DNA of 64,000 nt from Sanderia malayensis (Eukaryota > Cnidaria > Scyphozoa > Semaeostomeae > Pelagiidae): assembly GCA_013076295.1 (NCBI GenBank), contig RQOL01000906.1:4588001-4652000 (forward strand), given 5' to 3'. The translations under genes were made by a program, and so were the position numbers. Shown piece after piece: positions 1 through 12,148 of this stretch; the first letter of the stretch is position 1, and each line of letters starts with the position of its first letter. The notes beneath the pieces were generated by a model. It was not told the origin of the DNA, searched no databases, and worked only from the letters and a program-made list of their open reading frames with translations.

Positions 1-78
1 TGTTGTGGTTATTTTTCATATCTGGAGTTAAAGTGGACAAATGTGGACAAATTGAGAGTTTAATAAATGTTTTCTCAC

Positions 79-595
79 CTGTTATATTTGGCCTGACGAC
101 GCTATGATCATTTGCAAGTAGCTTTTCTATGCTTTTGGAGACGTGTTTTTCCTCTTCGGAGCTTAAAAATCAAAATAAATTAGTTTTTCCAACGAAGAAG
201 TATAATATGTATTTCATGGACGCCGAGAAGAAATACAGAGGCTTGAAATCGAATAATGCTGTTTATTCTTTAACACGACACAGACCGCAATCCTGTTGTA
301 GCTGCCCTTCTTGCTGCCAATACCCCCATTGATGAAGCATACCAATCATAAAAATTTGTTATAGAGAATCTTTTCTCTGTTTGAGTCAAATTTCCGTCGT
401 TTATTTTTGACAATTCAGCTCGCCAACTTTCTTGCCAACATATTCTATTCTATCAGTACAGGCGAGGCTTACATCGGGGATAATATCTATGAAAATTATT
501 GTGAATACTTACGAGTTATCGCAATGCTGTGAGCAGACAGAAGTCACGACCACCATACCAACTATTAATGCTACTTTCATCGTTCTGAGTTTCAT
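79..595 (-). CDS. Cys-loop receptor gene A, 5' part only (exons 1-2)
   Basis: First two coding exons of a fifth member of the receptor array; the rest lies left of the window. Exon 1 is 513-595 and encodes a signal peptide beginning MKLRTMKVALIVG and ending near SQHCDNS. It ends in phase 2 at a GTAAGT donor. Exon 2 is 79-161 and encodes the start of the extracellular domain, ending in the motif RPNITG shared with genes B-E, followed by a GTGAG donor. Both exons are 83 nt, the same as in genes C, D and E. Nothing is broken in what can be seen. Function is inferred from the full-length neighbours: a subunit of a pentameric ligand-gated channel in the plasma membrane. Confidence 0.8.
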
Positions 596-1714
596 GATTT
601 GGTCTGATAAAGTATGCGGTCCCTATTTCTTGTTTTTTCGTAGCTACTTAACGTTGAAATAAGATTTCTAGTTACTGTACGATAATTAATTGAAAATGAA
701 AAACAATGTCATCTTTTTATTTACTTACTTCTCATTGGATAATCAATCTCTATTTCAATGAGTATTCATATTCATTGACTATTGAACTTTTTCTAAATGA
801 GATTGTTATTTAAAGGGTTAATGTGGGCTCTGTGTTTCTGTTGTGTTCCGCATTTTTTGTTTTGGTTTAATTCACTTCTGCCACACGTAAAGGCATATGG
901 CAGAAATGACAATGAAATCATGTGATATATTATTTACTAAACATCGCCCTTGGTGCCTACTTCATATGACGAATGCTCAATACAGTAACCTGCATTGAAG
1001 AGTTCAAGCACCAAAAAAAATGAAGTTTTTGAAATGGCTCAGAAGTTTTCAATTTTAATGAATTGATTGAGTCATAACCAGGCATGAATTTAGACTCGTT
1101 CGTTAACCTTTTATCTACAGAATTTTTTTAGCAAATAACACAAACGTGTGACTTGGTGTTGTTGAATTTCATTTTCTAATATGTAATTGATTCATTAATG
1201 GGGAAGATTTGTTAAGGAGCGTACCATAACAACGTACAATAGTTAATTAATAACAGTTTCTAAGGTTGCAAGGCTTTTATCATTGACAACAGTGGATATT
1301 TGTGTGGCTTAAAGTCGATTTAGGAGTAATTTCATGATCAAGCTCCTCATTTTTTGGAACATGAAAAGCTGATCCTAGTAATGTTAGATAATCTTTTGTA
1401 GATATTCTTTAAAAAAGTGTGGATTTTTGGATTTTTTATAATTTACTGCTGCCATAACAACATCCTTTGTAGCAAACAAAGTCTCTACTTTTCGAAACTG
1501 TTTCACGGTATCAACTATGTTTTGTATATAATAGACAAGCAACGCAACTTGGTATTACCTATACTTCACTCGCTTTTAGGCTGATTATATCGAATATGTA
1601 ATCTATTTAAATTGTGGATCACACGTGTCTTTTTAATATTAAATTTTAATAGGTGAAGTGAAAGTGTTCAAAATAAACATTCTTGTGTAATTAATATATG
1701 GATGAGCGTTCTTC
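596..1714. other. Spacer between receptor genes B and A
   Basis: AT-rich spacer of 1.1 kb holding the 3' flank of gene B and the promoter side of gene A (both on the minus strand). No coding exon was found. It contains the conserved upstream block listed separately (about 890-990). A stretch around 1197-1230 is almost the same as one at about 16050-16085 upstream of gene D, showing that the spacers were duplicated together with the genes. Confidence 0.6.
890..990 (-). promoter_or_regulatory. Conserved upstream block of receptor gene A
   Basis: About 300-400 bp upstream of the gene A start there is a block that recurs upstream of B, C and D: a GCATRTGGCAGAAAT-like motif (here at 893-907) and a second motif CTCAATACAGT (975-985). 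The blocks sit at similar distances from each start codon (about 250-430 bp). Recurrence is seen directly. A promoter or enhancer role is inferred; it may simply be leftover duplicated DNA. Confidence 0.35.
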
Positions 1715-4700
1715 TTAATCCACATGTTTGCCATTTTGGATGCATATAATGAAATAGAAAAGATTGAGAACGACAAACAATGCAGGATAGACCACTCTGC
1801 AATACTTGTCAAGTCGCTTTGCTGATGTCAGCTTCTTTACCGCTGACTTTTGTTGTTGTGTTGCGATCTCCTTGTTCCCGATTGCATTATCATGCCTTGA
1901 ACCCAATTCCATGTTAGCTGAGCTGGTAGTGGAGATAGAATGGTTGTCATTTTGCCCAAACATTTCAAGATTTGTTGTCATTGCTGCCAGATTTTGAATC
2001 GTTGTAACTGTTGGCTTTTTTTCACAACGCTTTTCGCAAGTGCAGATCCTCCTACTTGCCACTTCCTCCCATTCTTTTTTGTTAGCTTTTTTGTCTCCTT
2101 TATTCGAAAGTTGTTTAGCAATAACCGTCTCGATGACCACAGTTAAAACGTACATGAAACAACCAATCAGGTAGAAGTCGATTGTCTTGGCGTAACTGAC
2201 TTTGGGTAGTGATTCGTTGATTGACGTCATCAGAAATACCAGTGTGAGAAGACAGGTTATCCCAAGGCCAATGCGGTCTCCTGAATTGCAAAAAAACTTT
2301 TGCCGCAGTCCTTGATACTTCGGAAAATGGACATGGGGGAGTTTAAGTACCCCGTCACACATTCTGCACCCCACCATATATCTACTAAGAAAATGTACAA
2401 GAGCATGGGTGCAATTTTTTAGGAGTTAGGAGTTCGGTTTGCTTTAATTATTCAGCTCAATTTGTTGTGTAACCTCGTCTGGGAAAAGAGGCTCTCTTAT
2501 AAGTATTTTGCGAGTGTGTTAACAGAGGGAGTTTTACAGGCGGAGTATCTATTGGCGTATGCAATTTTTATTGTTAATACTGCCACATCGTTTCCCCTGA
2601 ATCCCTAAAACTTACCCATGCATTTACTTACCAACGTCTTCGGGACTCATAAAAAAAGACAACCATGATAACATGACAACAAGGTGACATGGGATGTAAA
2701 TTTGGACTATGTAGTATCCAAGATGTCGCTCCAGATAGAAATGGACTTTCAGCCGCGAGAAATCGCCTGTAAAATTGAATCGCATTCTATTTCTAATTGT
2801 TGCTTCTCTGTATTACAAATTTAAGACAAGTAAGAAGCAGCAGGAGTTTTATTCATCCATTCTGTCCCTATTTTCTTTGCTTTTCTCTCATTCTTATTTA
2901 ATCCCTTCCATATAGTTACGGCTGGTGGCTGTGTTTCAATGTATATGCCTCAGCCGGCCCTTCTTCCTCTTAGCATCTCTCATTTATTATCAACAATTTA
3001 TTAGCCTGACGCCATAATTGTTTACTGGAATATGTTACAAACCTACCAACTGTGTATGTTATGTGATCCTCTTCAATTTTTATTCTGCTTATTTGGAACT
3101 GTTGCAACTTTCTACTTTTTATGGAAACTGGAACTGGGTCGTGCCATTTTAGGTTCAGTTTATTTTTTGGGTATCCATCTGAAGCAAGAGATATTGGTTG
3201 AAGCGAATTATTTTAACATTGTCTTTTCTTGATCTTCCTTCAGTTATGGATGCTGGTGGCCAGGAGTTTTAGTTTTAGTTTATCAACAAAGTTCAAAAGC
3301 AAACAGATATCTATGTTTGTTTTGACTTTTGGACATATTTGCTTAAAAATTTTGGCTACTGGTTTTTGTATTGAATTAACAATGGTATATCAGACGTGGT
3401 ATGGTGCTCATATTTTGGTATTGGCATTCTCAATATTGCTGGTATTATGATAACGATGTGACATGGATTGACAAGATACAATTTACTTACAGCTTTGTAT
3501 GAACATTTCACAGTGTTGAGAATCAAAAGGAAAGTACATCACATTTTTTGGGCATTTTCCAACCACGCTTGCGCTAAAAAAGACAATGATGGCAACTACT
3601 TTAGTTAGCATTTGTACGAATTTAAAGATAGTAAATCTCTTTCTTGAAATTATTGTTTATCCCAATACCCATTTATCCCACTATTTTTGAAGTCTTTTTC
3701 TGCTATGGACGCGGTTTTGTAGCTTTGGGTTCATTACACCATCAAACCAATTGATGGCGGATTCATAACATTGGATATCTCATTAAGTTACATTATATGT
3801 TTGATGCATGTCTTCAAGACTAAGACCCGAGCAATACCATTGCTCTACTTACCGTAAGCTGCTGTATATGCTTCCATCCTTTTGGATCCGTATGTAATAA
3901 TTGTATTTAGTTATTTCACTTTTGTCAGTTTTCAAGGCATTCTCAAAGTACAGATCAGGCCTCCAAATGTTCTTATGGGGATCTCCTGATATGACGATGT
4001 CCTCTGTTTCATTATGACACAATCGTATGTCTTTCCATAACATCCACATATACATATCTGCTTCATATGACTGCAGGAGTTGAATCGATATTTGATATTT
4101 GGTATTGGTATTGGTATTGGTATTGGTATTGGTATTGGTATTGATATTGGTATTGGTATTGGTATTGGTATTGGTATTGGTATTGGTATTGGTATTGGCT
4201 AGAGAGGAAACACACAACTGGTATTGGCTACAGTACATTATTCTATATTTTCTTACCTGTTTCTTTGTGCTTATTTCGTCTAACTTCACAAAGTGCAAGC
4301 CGACTTTTAATTCTAATGGACCACCTGTGATAAAACATACATTGGGCGTGTGCCTGAAGTGTCAAATTTAATCGAAATTTACTTTTACGGGTGAAGAGCT
4401 TGCCTGAATAAACAGATGTATTTATATGGAGAATAGTTTTTAAGTTTTTCAGAGCGATAGCACCGTGTATAGTACCTCAATCAAAAGTTTCTTTGATTAA
4501 CCATATAGCACATTAGCTATTTTATTTCCGGATGGTTAAATAAGATTAAAGACACTTTTTCTCACCTGTTATATTTGGCCTTGTTACACTATAATCATTT
4601 GCAAGTAATTTCTTCAGGTCATTGGCGATACGTTTTTCTTTTTGAGAACTTCAAAATCAATGTAAACTGGTTTTACCAACTAAGAGTGCTGGAAGGAAAT

Positions 4701-5141
4701 GTGGACCTGGGGAACTGACAGGAACCCTGGACCCGGAATAGATGCTCTTCTTTGTGATAATGCACCTATGGATAATTCACGATCCAGTTCATGAAAGCTC
4801 TGGAATATCTCTCATAAATGATCTGCTTTCACAATTTCGGGACTTTGGCTCAATGTTTACCCATTGCCTTTGTATATTTCTTATGATTCAAGGAATATGG
4901 TTCTCAAATCAGTGGCTCGTCAAATCCTTTGCCAATCCATCCCTTATCCTTGTGGAGACGTGGCTCACCTCCAGAATAATGCGTATAAGGGTAATGGAGA
5001 AGTTTCTTACAATATGTCCATTAAAATACAGACTGAAAAGGAAATGTTTTATATGTTTTCTGATAGTACTTACGAGCTGGCGCAATGTTGTGAGCAGACA
5101 TAAGTCATTGCCACTGTAGCTACTAGTAATGTTATTTTCAT
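1715..5141 (-). CDS. Cys-loop ligand-gated ion channel B (GABA/glycine-receptor class)
   Basis: Eight exons: 5074-5141, 4566-4648, 4257-4324, 3853-4070, 3491-3573, 3047-3178, 2632-2766, 1715-2280; about 450 aa. Visible parts: signal peptide; IWRPDLYFENA of the ligand-binding domain; a Cys-loop with exactly 13 residues between cysteines including FPFD; TM1 after RHLGYYIVQIYIP; TM2-TM3 (GDRIGLGIT to LPKVSYAKTIDFYLIG); a long TM3-TM4 loop with clustered Cys; TM4 near the C-terminus ending NGKHVD. It would act as a neurotransmitter-gated channel subunit in the plasma membrane. The Pro-Ala-Arg anion-selectivity motif is replaced by Gly-Asp-Arg. The ancestral first Met (as in A, D and E) is CAA here, so translation probably begins at the next in-frame ATG, five residues later. 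Ligand unknown. Confidence 0.88.
4101..4198. repeat. (GGTATT)n hexamer microsatellite in intron 3 of gene B
   Basis: About 16 units of GGTATT (AATACC in the transcript), nearly perfect with one GATATT unit. It fills most of the intron between exons 3 and 4 and ends about 30 nt from the exon-4 acceptor. The same repeat lies at the same place in genes D and E and is degenerate in C. Confidence 0.95.
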
Positions 5142-5381
5142 GGTTTTGAGTTTTTGTTGCAGCCTGTTTATTTCTAATTTGTTCGTTGATGTTAAGGTCA
5201 GATTTTCAGTTGTGCAACAATTAGTTGAAGGCAAATTAATTCCCCCTTGTTATTATCACGTTTTTATATTCAATTGCAATTTAAATTAATATTTATATTC
5301 ATTCGCAATTGAGTATTTTTATCAAAGAAAAACTGCATTTTTGTATATAATAGAGTGATGTTTATTTTGCATTTCTATCAT

Positions 5382-5492
5382 ATAAGCGCATGTGGTAGAA
5401 AAAACAAGGTTGTAAATATTGTGAATTATTAATTACCTAGCATCGTTGTTGTCAGCCGTTTGATGTAACGAATCCTCAATACAGTGAAACCC
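5382..5492 (-). promoter_or_regulatory. Conserved upstream block of receptor gene B
   Basis: Contains GCGCATGTGGTAGAAA at the start and AATCCTCAATACAGTGAAAC at the end, 245-350 bp upstream of the gene B start. Almost identical to the block upstream of D and recognisable upstream of A and C. Promoter role is inferred from position only. Confidence 0.4.
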
Positions 5493-6089
5493 ATATTCAA
5501 GATTTTAAAAACCGAATAAATAATGTTTATAACAATACTTTGGCTCAAAGTTTTTAAAATTTAGAAATTCATGAAATATGATAGCCAAGGTTACACTAGG
5601 TCGTTCTGGTTCTGCTCCCATGCACCCGGACCTTTTTAGGCCCTGCTCCCTTGTTCCTAAATATCCCTGTCAGAGTCTCAGAATAATTTTAGGCCAAGGG
5701 TTCAAGTTTTTTAAGAACTTCGAAGTCTAGGCCATTTTTTATAAGTATTTTTAAAGAACAATTGATGCCCAGGCCATTTTTTTTAGGTATTCTTAAAAAA
5801 ACAGGGTTTAATGACGGTAAAAGGATTGGCGGTTAAAAATGGTAAACGCTGATACAGATAGGTTTGACTGCCGTGTGAATAAATAGAAGAGAAGTTCGGT
5901 TGTTGAACTGATCAAGGAATTCCACTTCAGTCCCTAATGTAATGCGTACGTTATCTGAGAGAGACAACAATAGAGATACGTCCTTTTTTGATCCGTGCAT
6001 CATAGATTGATTCTCTCAATTAAATATGATATACCAACAAACGAGAATTATGTTGAGACAGTGCTCAATACAGTAAAGTAGAGCCTTAT

Positions 6090-6228
6090 TCAATAAAAAT
6101 GTATTTAGAAATTTACTGATAAAAATGTATTTAGAAATTAATTAATTAATTAATTTAAGAAATTAAAATGTATTAGAAATTTTTAATGTACACATTTTAT
6201 CAGTAAATTTCTAAATACATTTTTATTA
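6090..6228. repeat. AT-rich foldback (inverted repeat)
   Basis: An arm of about 37 bp starting AATAAAAATGTATTTAGAAA (about 6090-6126) is present in reverse complement at about 6192-6228, with a TTAATTAATTAAT spacer between. Its origin as an inverted-repeat transposon or a replication-slippage foldback is not decided. Confidence 0.75.
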
Positions 6229-6452
6229 AATATGATATATATATATTAGTAGACATTATTAATTACTTTGACCAGCATGAAACTTCGCGACATAACGATA
6301 CAACTTGGTTTTGTTTCATTGCTTAAAAGTTCCTTACACGAAAAACGTAATCTGTTTCAGATTTTGCAATGCATCTGTCTTTGGGATCAAGTGAAGTGAA
6401 AGTGTTCAAAATAAACATTGTTGTGCGATAATTATAGGGATGAGCGTTCATC

Positions 6453-9400
6453 TTAATCCACGTGTTTGCCATTTCGGGTGCAAATAATGTAATAGACAAT
6501 ATTAAGAATGACAAACAATGTAGGATAGATCACTTTGCAATATTTGTCCAGCCGTGTTTCTGGCTTTAGCCTCTTTTCCGTTATTTGTTGTTGTTGTTCT
6601 TGTGTTGTTGTCCCTTCCTTCTTTGTGGCTGCATAATGCAACCCCGCATTAGCTGTGCTGGTAGTGGAGGTGGAATAACTGTCGGCTTGCTCAAATATTT
6701 CAAAATTTGTCGTCATCACTGTTGGATTTCGAATCGTTGCAACTGTCAATTTATCTGCGCAGCACTTGCTGCAAGTATACACCTTGCCATTAAGTTGTTC
6801 TTTCTCCTTTTTATCTTCAACTCTCTCGTCTCCTCTTTCCGAAAGTTTTTTGGCAATAACCGTCTCAATAGCCACACTTAGTACGTACATAAAACAACCA
6901 ATCAGATAGATGTCGATTGTTTTGGCGTAACTGACCTTGGGTAGTGATTCATTGATTGACGTCATCAGAAATACCAGTGTGAGAAGACAGGTTATCCCTA
7001 AAGCAATGCGATCACCTGCATCGCAAGAAAAACGTTTGCTTTTAGTTATTCAGCTCAATTTGTTGTGTAAACTGTGCTGGGGAACGGGGGAAGTCTTTGG
7101 GAGCATTTGGTAACACATTTGTTTCCTTTCCAAAATATAAGTCAAGTCTCCATGCAGGATCAGTTGTATTTTCTTGCGCCAAACATACAAGGAAGCGCCA
7201 TGAAGAAGTACCGTATTTCCTCGATTAAACGTTTATTAATCTCGGCACTTTTTGAGGAGGCGCCTAATCGAAGGGGGCCATTATTCGAGGGGGGCATTTA
7301 TTAGAAAGTACAAGATCACAGGCTCTGTCATTGGGTCCAGAAAAAAGAAAATGGTTTAGTTGAGCCTTGCTTTATAGAGAAACAACGTAGAAAATGAAAG
7401 TTGCCATGGTTTTGCACAAAGAGGGGGCGTTTAATCAAGGGGGCGTTTATTGCAAAAGCTGGCAGCATAAGGGGGCGTTTATTCGAGGGGCCTTCTAATC
7501 GAGGGGGGCGTTTAATCGAGGAAATACGGTATTTATGGAAGGCGCTTAATCAAAGAAATATAACAGGTGGGGCGTTTATTGGAGTGGACATTTCTTGATT
7601 CTGTAATGTTAAACGTTTGCGAGTCGCTTCCACTGGGTCGCAACAAACTCACCCATGTATTTACTTACCAACATCCTCGGGACTCATCCAGAACGACAGC
7701 CATGACAACATGACAACGAGTTGGCACGGGATGTAAATTTGGATAATGTAATAACCAAGATGTCGGTCCAGATAAAAATGGACTACCAACCGCGAGAAAT
7801 CGCCTGTAAAATTTGATTGAATTCTGTTTCTAATTGTTCCTTGTTTACAAGTTTGTTAACAAGTTTAAGACAGTGAAGGATTATCTTCTAATTGTGTTCC
7901 TCCTTTTCTTGGTATTTCCTTCTTTCTTTATTAAACCCCCAAACCCCCTTCATCCATCAACGGTCGACGGCTCTGTTTCATTTCAATTATATTCGACTTT
8001 CTCTGCATCTCTTCTGCTTAGTCTTTGTCATCTATGAAATGCCATCAATTACCCTGAAGCTCTTTACTAGCTTCTTACTACTACTGTCTGTAAAATAAAC
8101 TTACCAGATGTGTATGTTGCTCGTATTTTTTCCAATTTAATCCTGCTTACTTGGAACTGTTGCAGCTGTTTATTTGGGATGATTACAGGATGTGACTCTT
8201 GCCACTTCAGGTTTAATTGCTTTTCTGTGTATCCATCTGAAAGAAAGGAGATTATTTGAAAGGGATTATTTTGAAATTGTCTATTGTTGGTCAACTTTCC
8301 AAAACATTTTATTAATAACAAAGTTTAAAAATAGACAATAGACAATCAGGTAATGGGATTGTATTTGGATTAATTGGTATTTAGTTTTATACGGTGTTTA
8401 GCTATTGGCACTTTTGGTATTTCGATTATAATAATGATGTTATGCAAGATGACACAATACGATTCACTCACAGCTTTCTATGACCATTTTGCAGTGTTGA
8501 GAATCAAAGGGAAAGTATAGGACGTTCTGTGGACACTTTCCAACCACGCTTGCGCTTCAAGATAACAAAATGATGCGATTACTATGCAACATTGCAGAAT
8601 AAAACTAAGAGTTTTTATGTGGCTATCAAATATATCCTTGCGAAAATTTAATGGCCTCCCAGTAACCCGCATCCTTGAATAGAATACTGAACATAAATTA
8701 CACTACGTTTGAATAGACCAGATGTTTTCTGCATTACCCTATAAAGCTGTGGATAATGAAAGCTGAATTTGTTATGCCAATTTACTTCAAGTTTTATGTG
8801 TTTCAGAACTTGATAACAATGCTATTGCTCTACTTACCGTAAACTGCTGTATATGCTGCCATCCTTTTGGATTTGCATGAAATAATTGTATTTAGTTATT
8901 TCACTTTTGTCAGTCTTCAAGGCATTCTCAAAATACAGATCAGGCCTCCAAATACTTTCATGGGGATCTCCTGATATGGTGATGTCCTCTGTTTCATTAT
9001 GACACCATCGTGTGTCTCTCCATAACATCCTCAGATATACATCTGACTCATATGACTACAAGAGTTGATTTAGTATGGGTTTTTGTATTGGTATTGTTAT
9101 GTATTGGTAAAAATATTGATTGATGTTAGTTATTATCTTTTGCTTTACAGAGAGAGTATGTAACAAGAAGAAGGATTAAAGTGTTCCTGATAACCTTATT
9201 ACACCCTAAAGTAAGGAAAGACAAAGGTACGTTATTCTATATTTCTTGCCTCTTTCTTTGTGCTAATTCCGTCGAACTTTATGATATGCATGCCAACTTC
9301 CAATTGCAATGGACCACCTGTGATACAAGAGAAACAGGGCGCTCATTCGAAGTTTCAGAGTTTATAACAACTGACTTTTATGACTGGAGAGTTTAAAAAA

Positions 9401-10124
9401 TGGACCACCTGTGGAACATAAACTAGCGGGCATTTAATCATTGTCTTCGATTAATTGGAATTGGCTTTGATGGGTGGGGAATTTGGGTGAAACAACAAAT
9501 ATACTTGTTTCGAGGAGGAGTGACAGTGTTCCATTACCTGTGATGTTAGGCCTTGTGAGACTGTGATCATTTGCAAGTAACTTTATCATGTTGCTGGAGA
9601 TGCGTTTTTCTTCTTGAGAACTGAAAGGTCAAGGTAGACTAACGTTTCTCATAAAAAGTCAAGTATTTTATTCACCGACGCCGAGAGGAACTGTGGGCAA
9701 TGGGAGGCTGGTAAATGCAATTAATTTTTTGACAAAACCTGACGTTAGGGCAACTACTCCACGAGAAAAATCGTGGAGTGTAGTTGCCCTTCTGGGTAGC
9801 AATGTTCATTGAAGATACAGTACATGTAAATTCTGAAACATCGTACTTCCCTTTACTTATCTCTGACATTTCAAAGCTATTTACTCGCCATTTCTATTAC
9901 CGTTTTACCCTATCCTATTGCGCGAAAGGCGAGGCTTGCCTCCAGAATGTGTTTGAAAATTATTGAGACATTTTATGCAATGGATCCATTAAAATACAAA
10001 CGTGAAATGAAGTGATTTACCTATTTTCTGATAATACTTACGAGTTATCACAATGCTGTGAGTAGACAGGAGTCATGACCACTATACCAATTATCAACAT
10101 AATTTTTATGGTTTTAAGTTTCAT
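6453..10124 (-). CDS. Cys-loop ligand-gated ion channel C
   Basis: Eight exons: 10042-10124, 9538-9620, 9250-9317, 8838-9055, 8472-8554, 8105-8236, 7669-7803, 6453-7015; 454 aa. Signal peptide MKLKTIKIMLIIG; binding-domain motif SIWRPDLYFENA; Cys-loop CPQNVLYFPFDSQHC; TM1 with YYIIQIYIPCQLVVMLSWLSFW; TM2 beginning GDRIALGIT; Cys-rich TM3-TM4 loop with a run of Gln; TM4 and a C-terminus NGKHVD. Same exon phases as B, D and E. Intron 3 appears to use a GC donor (GAG|GCAAGA), while B and D have GT at that place. The intron before the last exon contains a 323-bp MITE. All key family features are intact except the missing Pro-Ala-Arg (Gly-Asp-Arg instead). Ligand and ion selectivity unknown. Confidence 0.88.
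7209..7531. mobile_element. MITE with TACCGTATTTCCTCGATT ends
   Basis: 323-bp element with 23-bp perfect inverted ends (TACCGTATTTCCTCGATTAA at 7209 and its reverse complement ending at 7531) and subrepeats of the type GGGGGCGTTTATT inside. The TA at each end may be a target-site duplication. It lies in the last intron of receptor gene C. A shorter relative is at 41491-41681. Confidence 0.8.
9745..9791. repeat. Short hairpin in intron 1 of gene C
   Basis: AGGGCAACTACTCCACGA is followed, after a GAAAAA loop, by its near-complete reverse complement (a 2-nt bulge), giving an 18-20 bp stem. It is in the first intron of receptor C. No function assigned. Confidence 0.7.
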
Positions 10125-10382
10125 GATGATTTGATTTGTTGAAGCAGGTAGCAGTGTACGTTTTGCTTATTTCTTGTTTGTTCGTGCTTTGTTGACGTTG
10201 AAATAAGATTTTTCAGTTGCTGTGTGATGTCAACTCAAGACGAATGAATTCCCTGTTTTTATTTTCTTAGTTTTCCATTGGATAATCCGTTAATATTTTA
10301 ATGAATGCCCATATACTTTGGCTATTGAATTCTTATCTAAAAAAAATATTAAATTTTAATTCTGTTGAGCGCCGAAATTAAA

Positions 10383-10482
10383 CAGGTGCATGTGGCAGAA
10401 ATGATACTATTCTAAATGGTTTCAATGATTGTTTGCGAAAAATGGGAGATGTAACAGAAGGAGTCCTCAATAAAGTACCCGC
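10383..10482 (-). promoter_or_regulatory. Conserved upstream block of receptor gene C
   Basis: GTGCATGTGGCAGAAATGAT begins the block and a diverged GTCCTCAATAAAGTACCC closes it, about 260-360 bp upstream of the gene C start. Matches the blocks upstream of A, B and D in order and spacing. Role inferred. Confidence 0.35.
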
Positions 10483-11689
10483 ATTCAAATGTCATTAAGC
10501 AACAATATAACGTTTATACAATTATTTCCCTGCGAGGCTATTAATTTTAAAAACTTTGATGAGGCTTTTCTTAATGACAGCAGAAGAGGCTTATGATGAA
10601 GCTTGATTTAAGCATAATTTCAGGATTTTTTTATCAAATATAGAGACTATTCTTGAATATTTTCTATGGTTATTCCTTATAAATAACAGGCAATGATGTT
10701 TATGTGCCAAATTGCTTGAGTAGACCAGCAGGCTAAAGGGTGCGGTGTAAGGTGCTGGTGCACACCATATCTTTTCCTTCCTTTTATCGAATCGTACCAT
10801 TAACTCTTTGACAAGAGACAATTTGGTAATAAGGCCCGCTCTACTTTGCTCTCAATTTTTTTTGAGACACGCAGCCAAACAGATTGTCTCTTGGAGAGTT
10901 GTTTCCAGTGGCAGGCAGACAACGCCTGAGGCTGCTATTCTGTTCAACTATAATTAAGGACTGAGGTTTAAAGGGCGATGCAGGATGTGCGGGCTCGGGA
11001 GGTCGGTCATTTTATTTCAATGTTTTTATTTAAATGAGGGTTATCTCTCTGAATCTGCTGGAGAGAATGTGTTGGGGGCAATTGTTGTTGTTTGGCAAGG
11101 GGGCACGGTAAAGAGAAACCGGCATAAGGTATCAGCACAATGTTCTTATTAGTTGGGACAACAAGAGGAGATGAAAAGCAAGCAAAATTATGGCGTTGGA
11201 GTATATTCTATTTTTTAGGTTGGAGAAAAGAGAGCTTTTTTGTTTTAGAGCTGACTCTTTATTTAATTAGGATGTCATTTTCTATTTCCTTCATTTCTCT
11301 CCCACCCAGTCACAATCTCTCCGCCATGTTGGCAGAGCTAGAAATGATGTCACATCCACTATCCTCCTCTGGACAGCCATTTCTTTGTGGCAGAATGTTT
11401 ATCGTGTTAATTCCTGACAATAAGTTCACTGGAAGCGTTTGTGCTCCTTGTTTTTCGCCAATGTGAGCCATTTTCGTTTTTGAATGTTGAGGGAATTCTT
11501 TGCGTGTGTTTAATTGTTCGCATTATGGTCATTATCACGGCATGTTGGCTATTTCGGTACACGGGAACCCTGGCTCACAAGCACTTGCCATATCTTAGCC
11601 ATATTTAAGAGGAGAAGAATATAGACGTATTTTCTTAATTTTTGCATCGTGGATTGATTCTCAATTGTAATAGATATATTATTTGTGCT

Positions 11690-11945
11690 TATTATTTATA
11701 ATTATTAGTGCTTATCATTTATAACTATTAAAAATTATTATTTATAATTATTAGTGCTTATTATTTGTAATTATTAGTGCTTGTTATTTATAATTATTAG
11801 TGCTTATTATTTATAACTATTAGTGCTTGTTATTTATAATTATTAGTGCTTATTATTTATAATTATTTGTGCTTATTATCTATAGTTATTAGTGTTTAAT
11901 ATTTATTATTATCAGTGCTTATTATTTATAATCATTACTGCTTGT
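11690..11945. repeat. AT-rich tandem repeat, about 23-bp unit
   Basis: About eleven units of the type TTATAATTATTAGTGCTTAT (plus TAT), with scattered substitutions, in the spacer 3' of receptor gene D. Confidence 0.85.
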
Positions 11946-12148
11946 TATTTTTATCATAACAGTTACATAACGATCTACCAATCCAACTTGGTATTATCTC
12001 TTCACTTTAAATTCACTCTATTGAAAATGCATAGCAAGTGTTTAACAACATTATGCATTACAAGTGTCTTTTTTTATATTAAATATTACAAATTAACAAG
12101 TGCTCAAAAAACATTGATGTGCAATTAATATATGGATGAGCGTTCTTC

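Larger units (their letters stand above)
5142..6452. other. Spacer between receptor genes C and B
   Basis: 1.3 kb AT-rich spacer: promoter side of B and 3' flank of C. It holds the conserved upstream block (about 5382-5492), a GC-richer low-complexity stretch (about 5600-5700) and a long foldback (about 6090-6228). No coding exon seen. The segment 5385-5560 is nearly identical to 15697-15870 upstream of gene D. Confidence 0.6.
10125..12148. other. Spacer between receptor genes D and C
   Basis: 2.0 kb spacer: promoter side of C (block at about 10383-10482) and 3' flank of D. Contains the AT-rich 23-bp tandem repeat at 11690-11945. The open frame at 11140-11466 has no recognisable features or neighbours in frame and was not called. 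Confidence 0.55.

Noticed and set aside
4099..4371. Open frames of repeated Val-Leu or Asn-Thr across the GGTATT microsatellites (also at 14278-14580 and 19768-20109)
   Set aside because: They are translations of the hexamer repeat inside intron 3 of receptor genes and run into exon 3 or 4 by chance.
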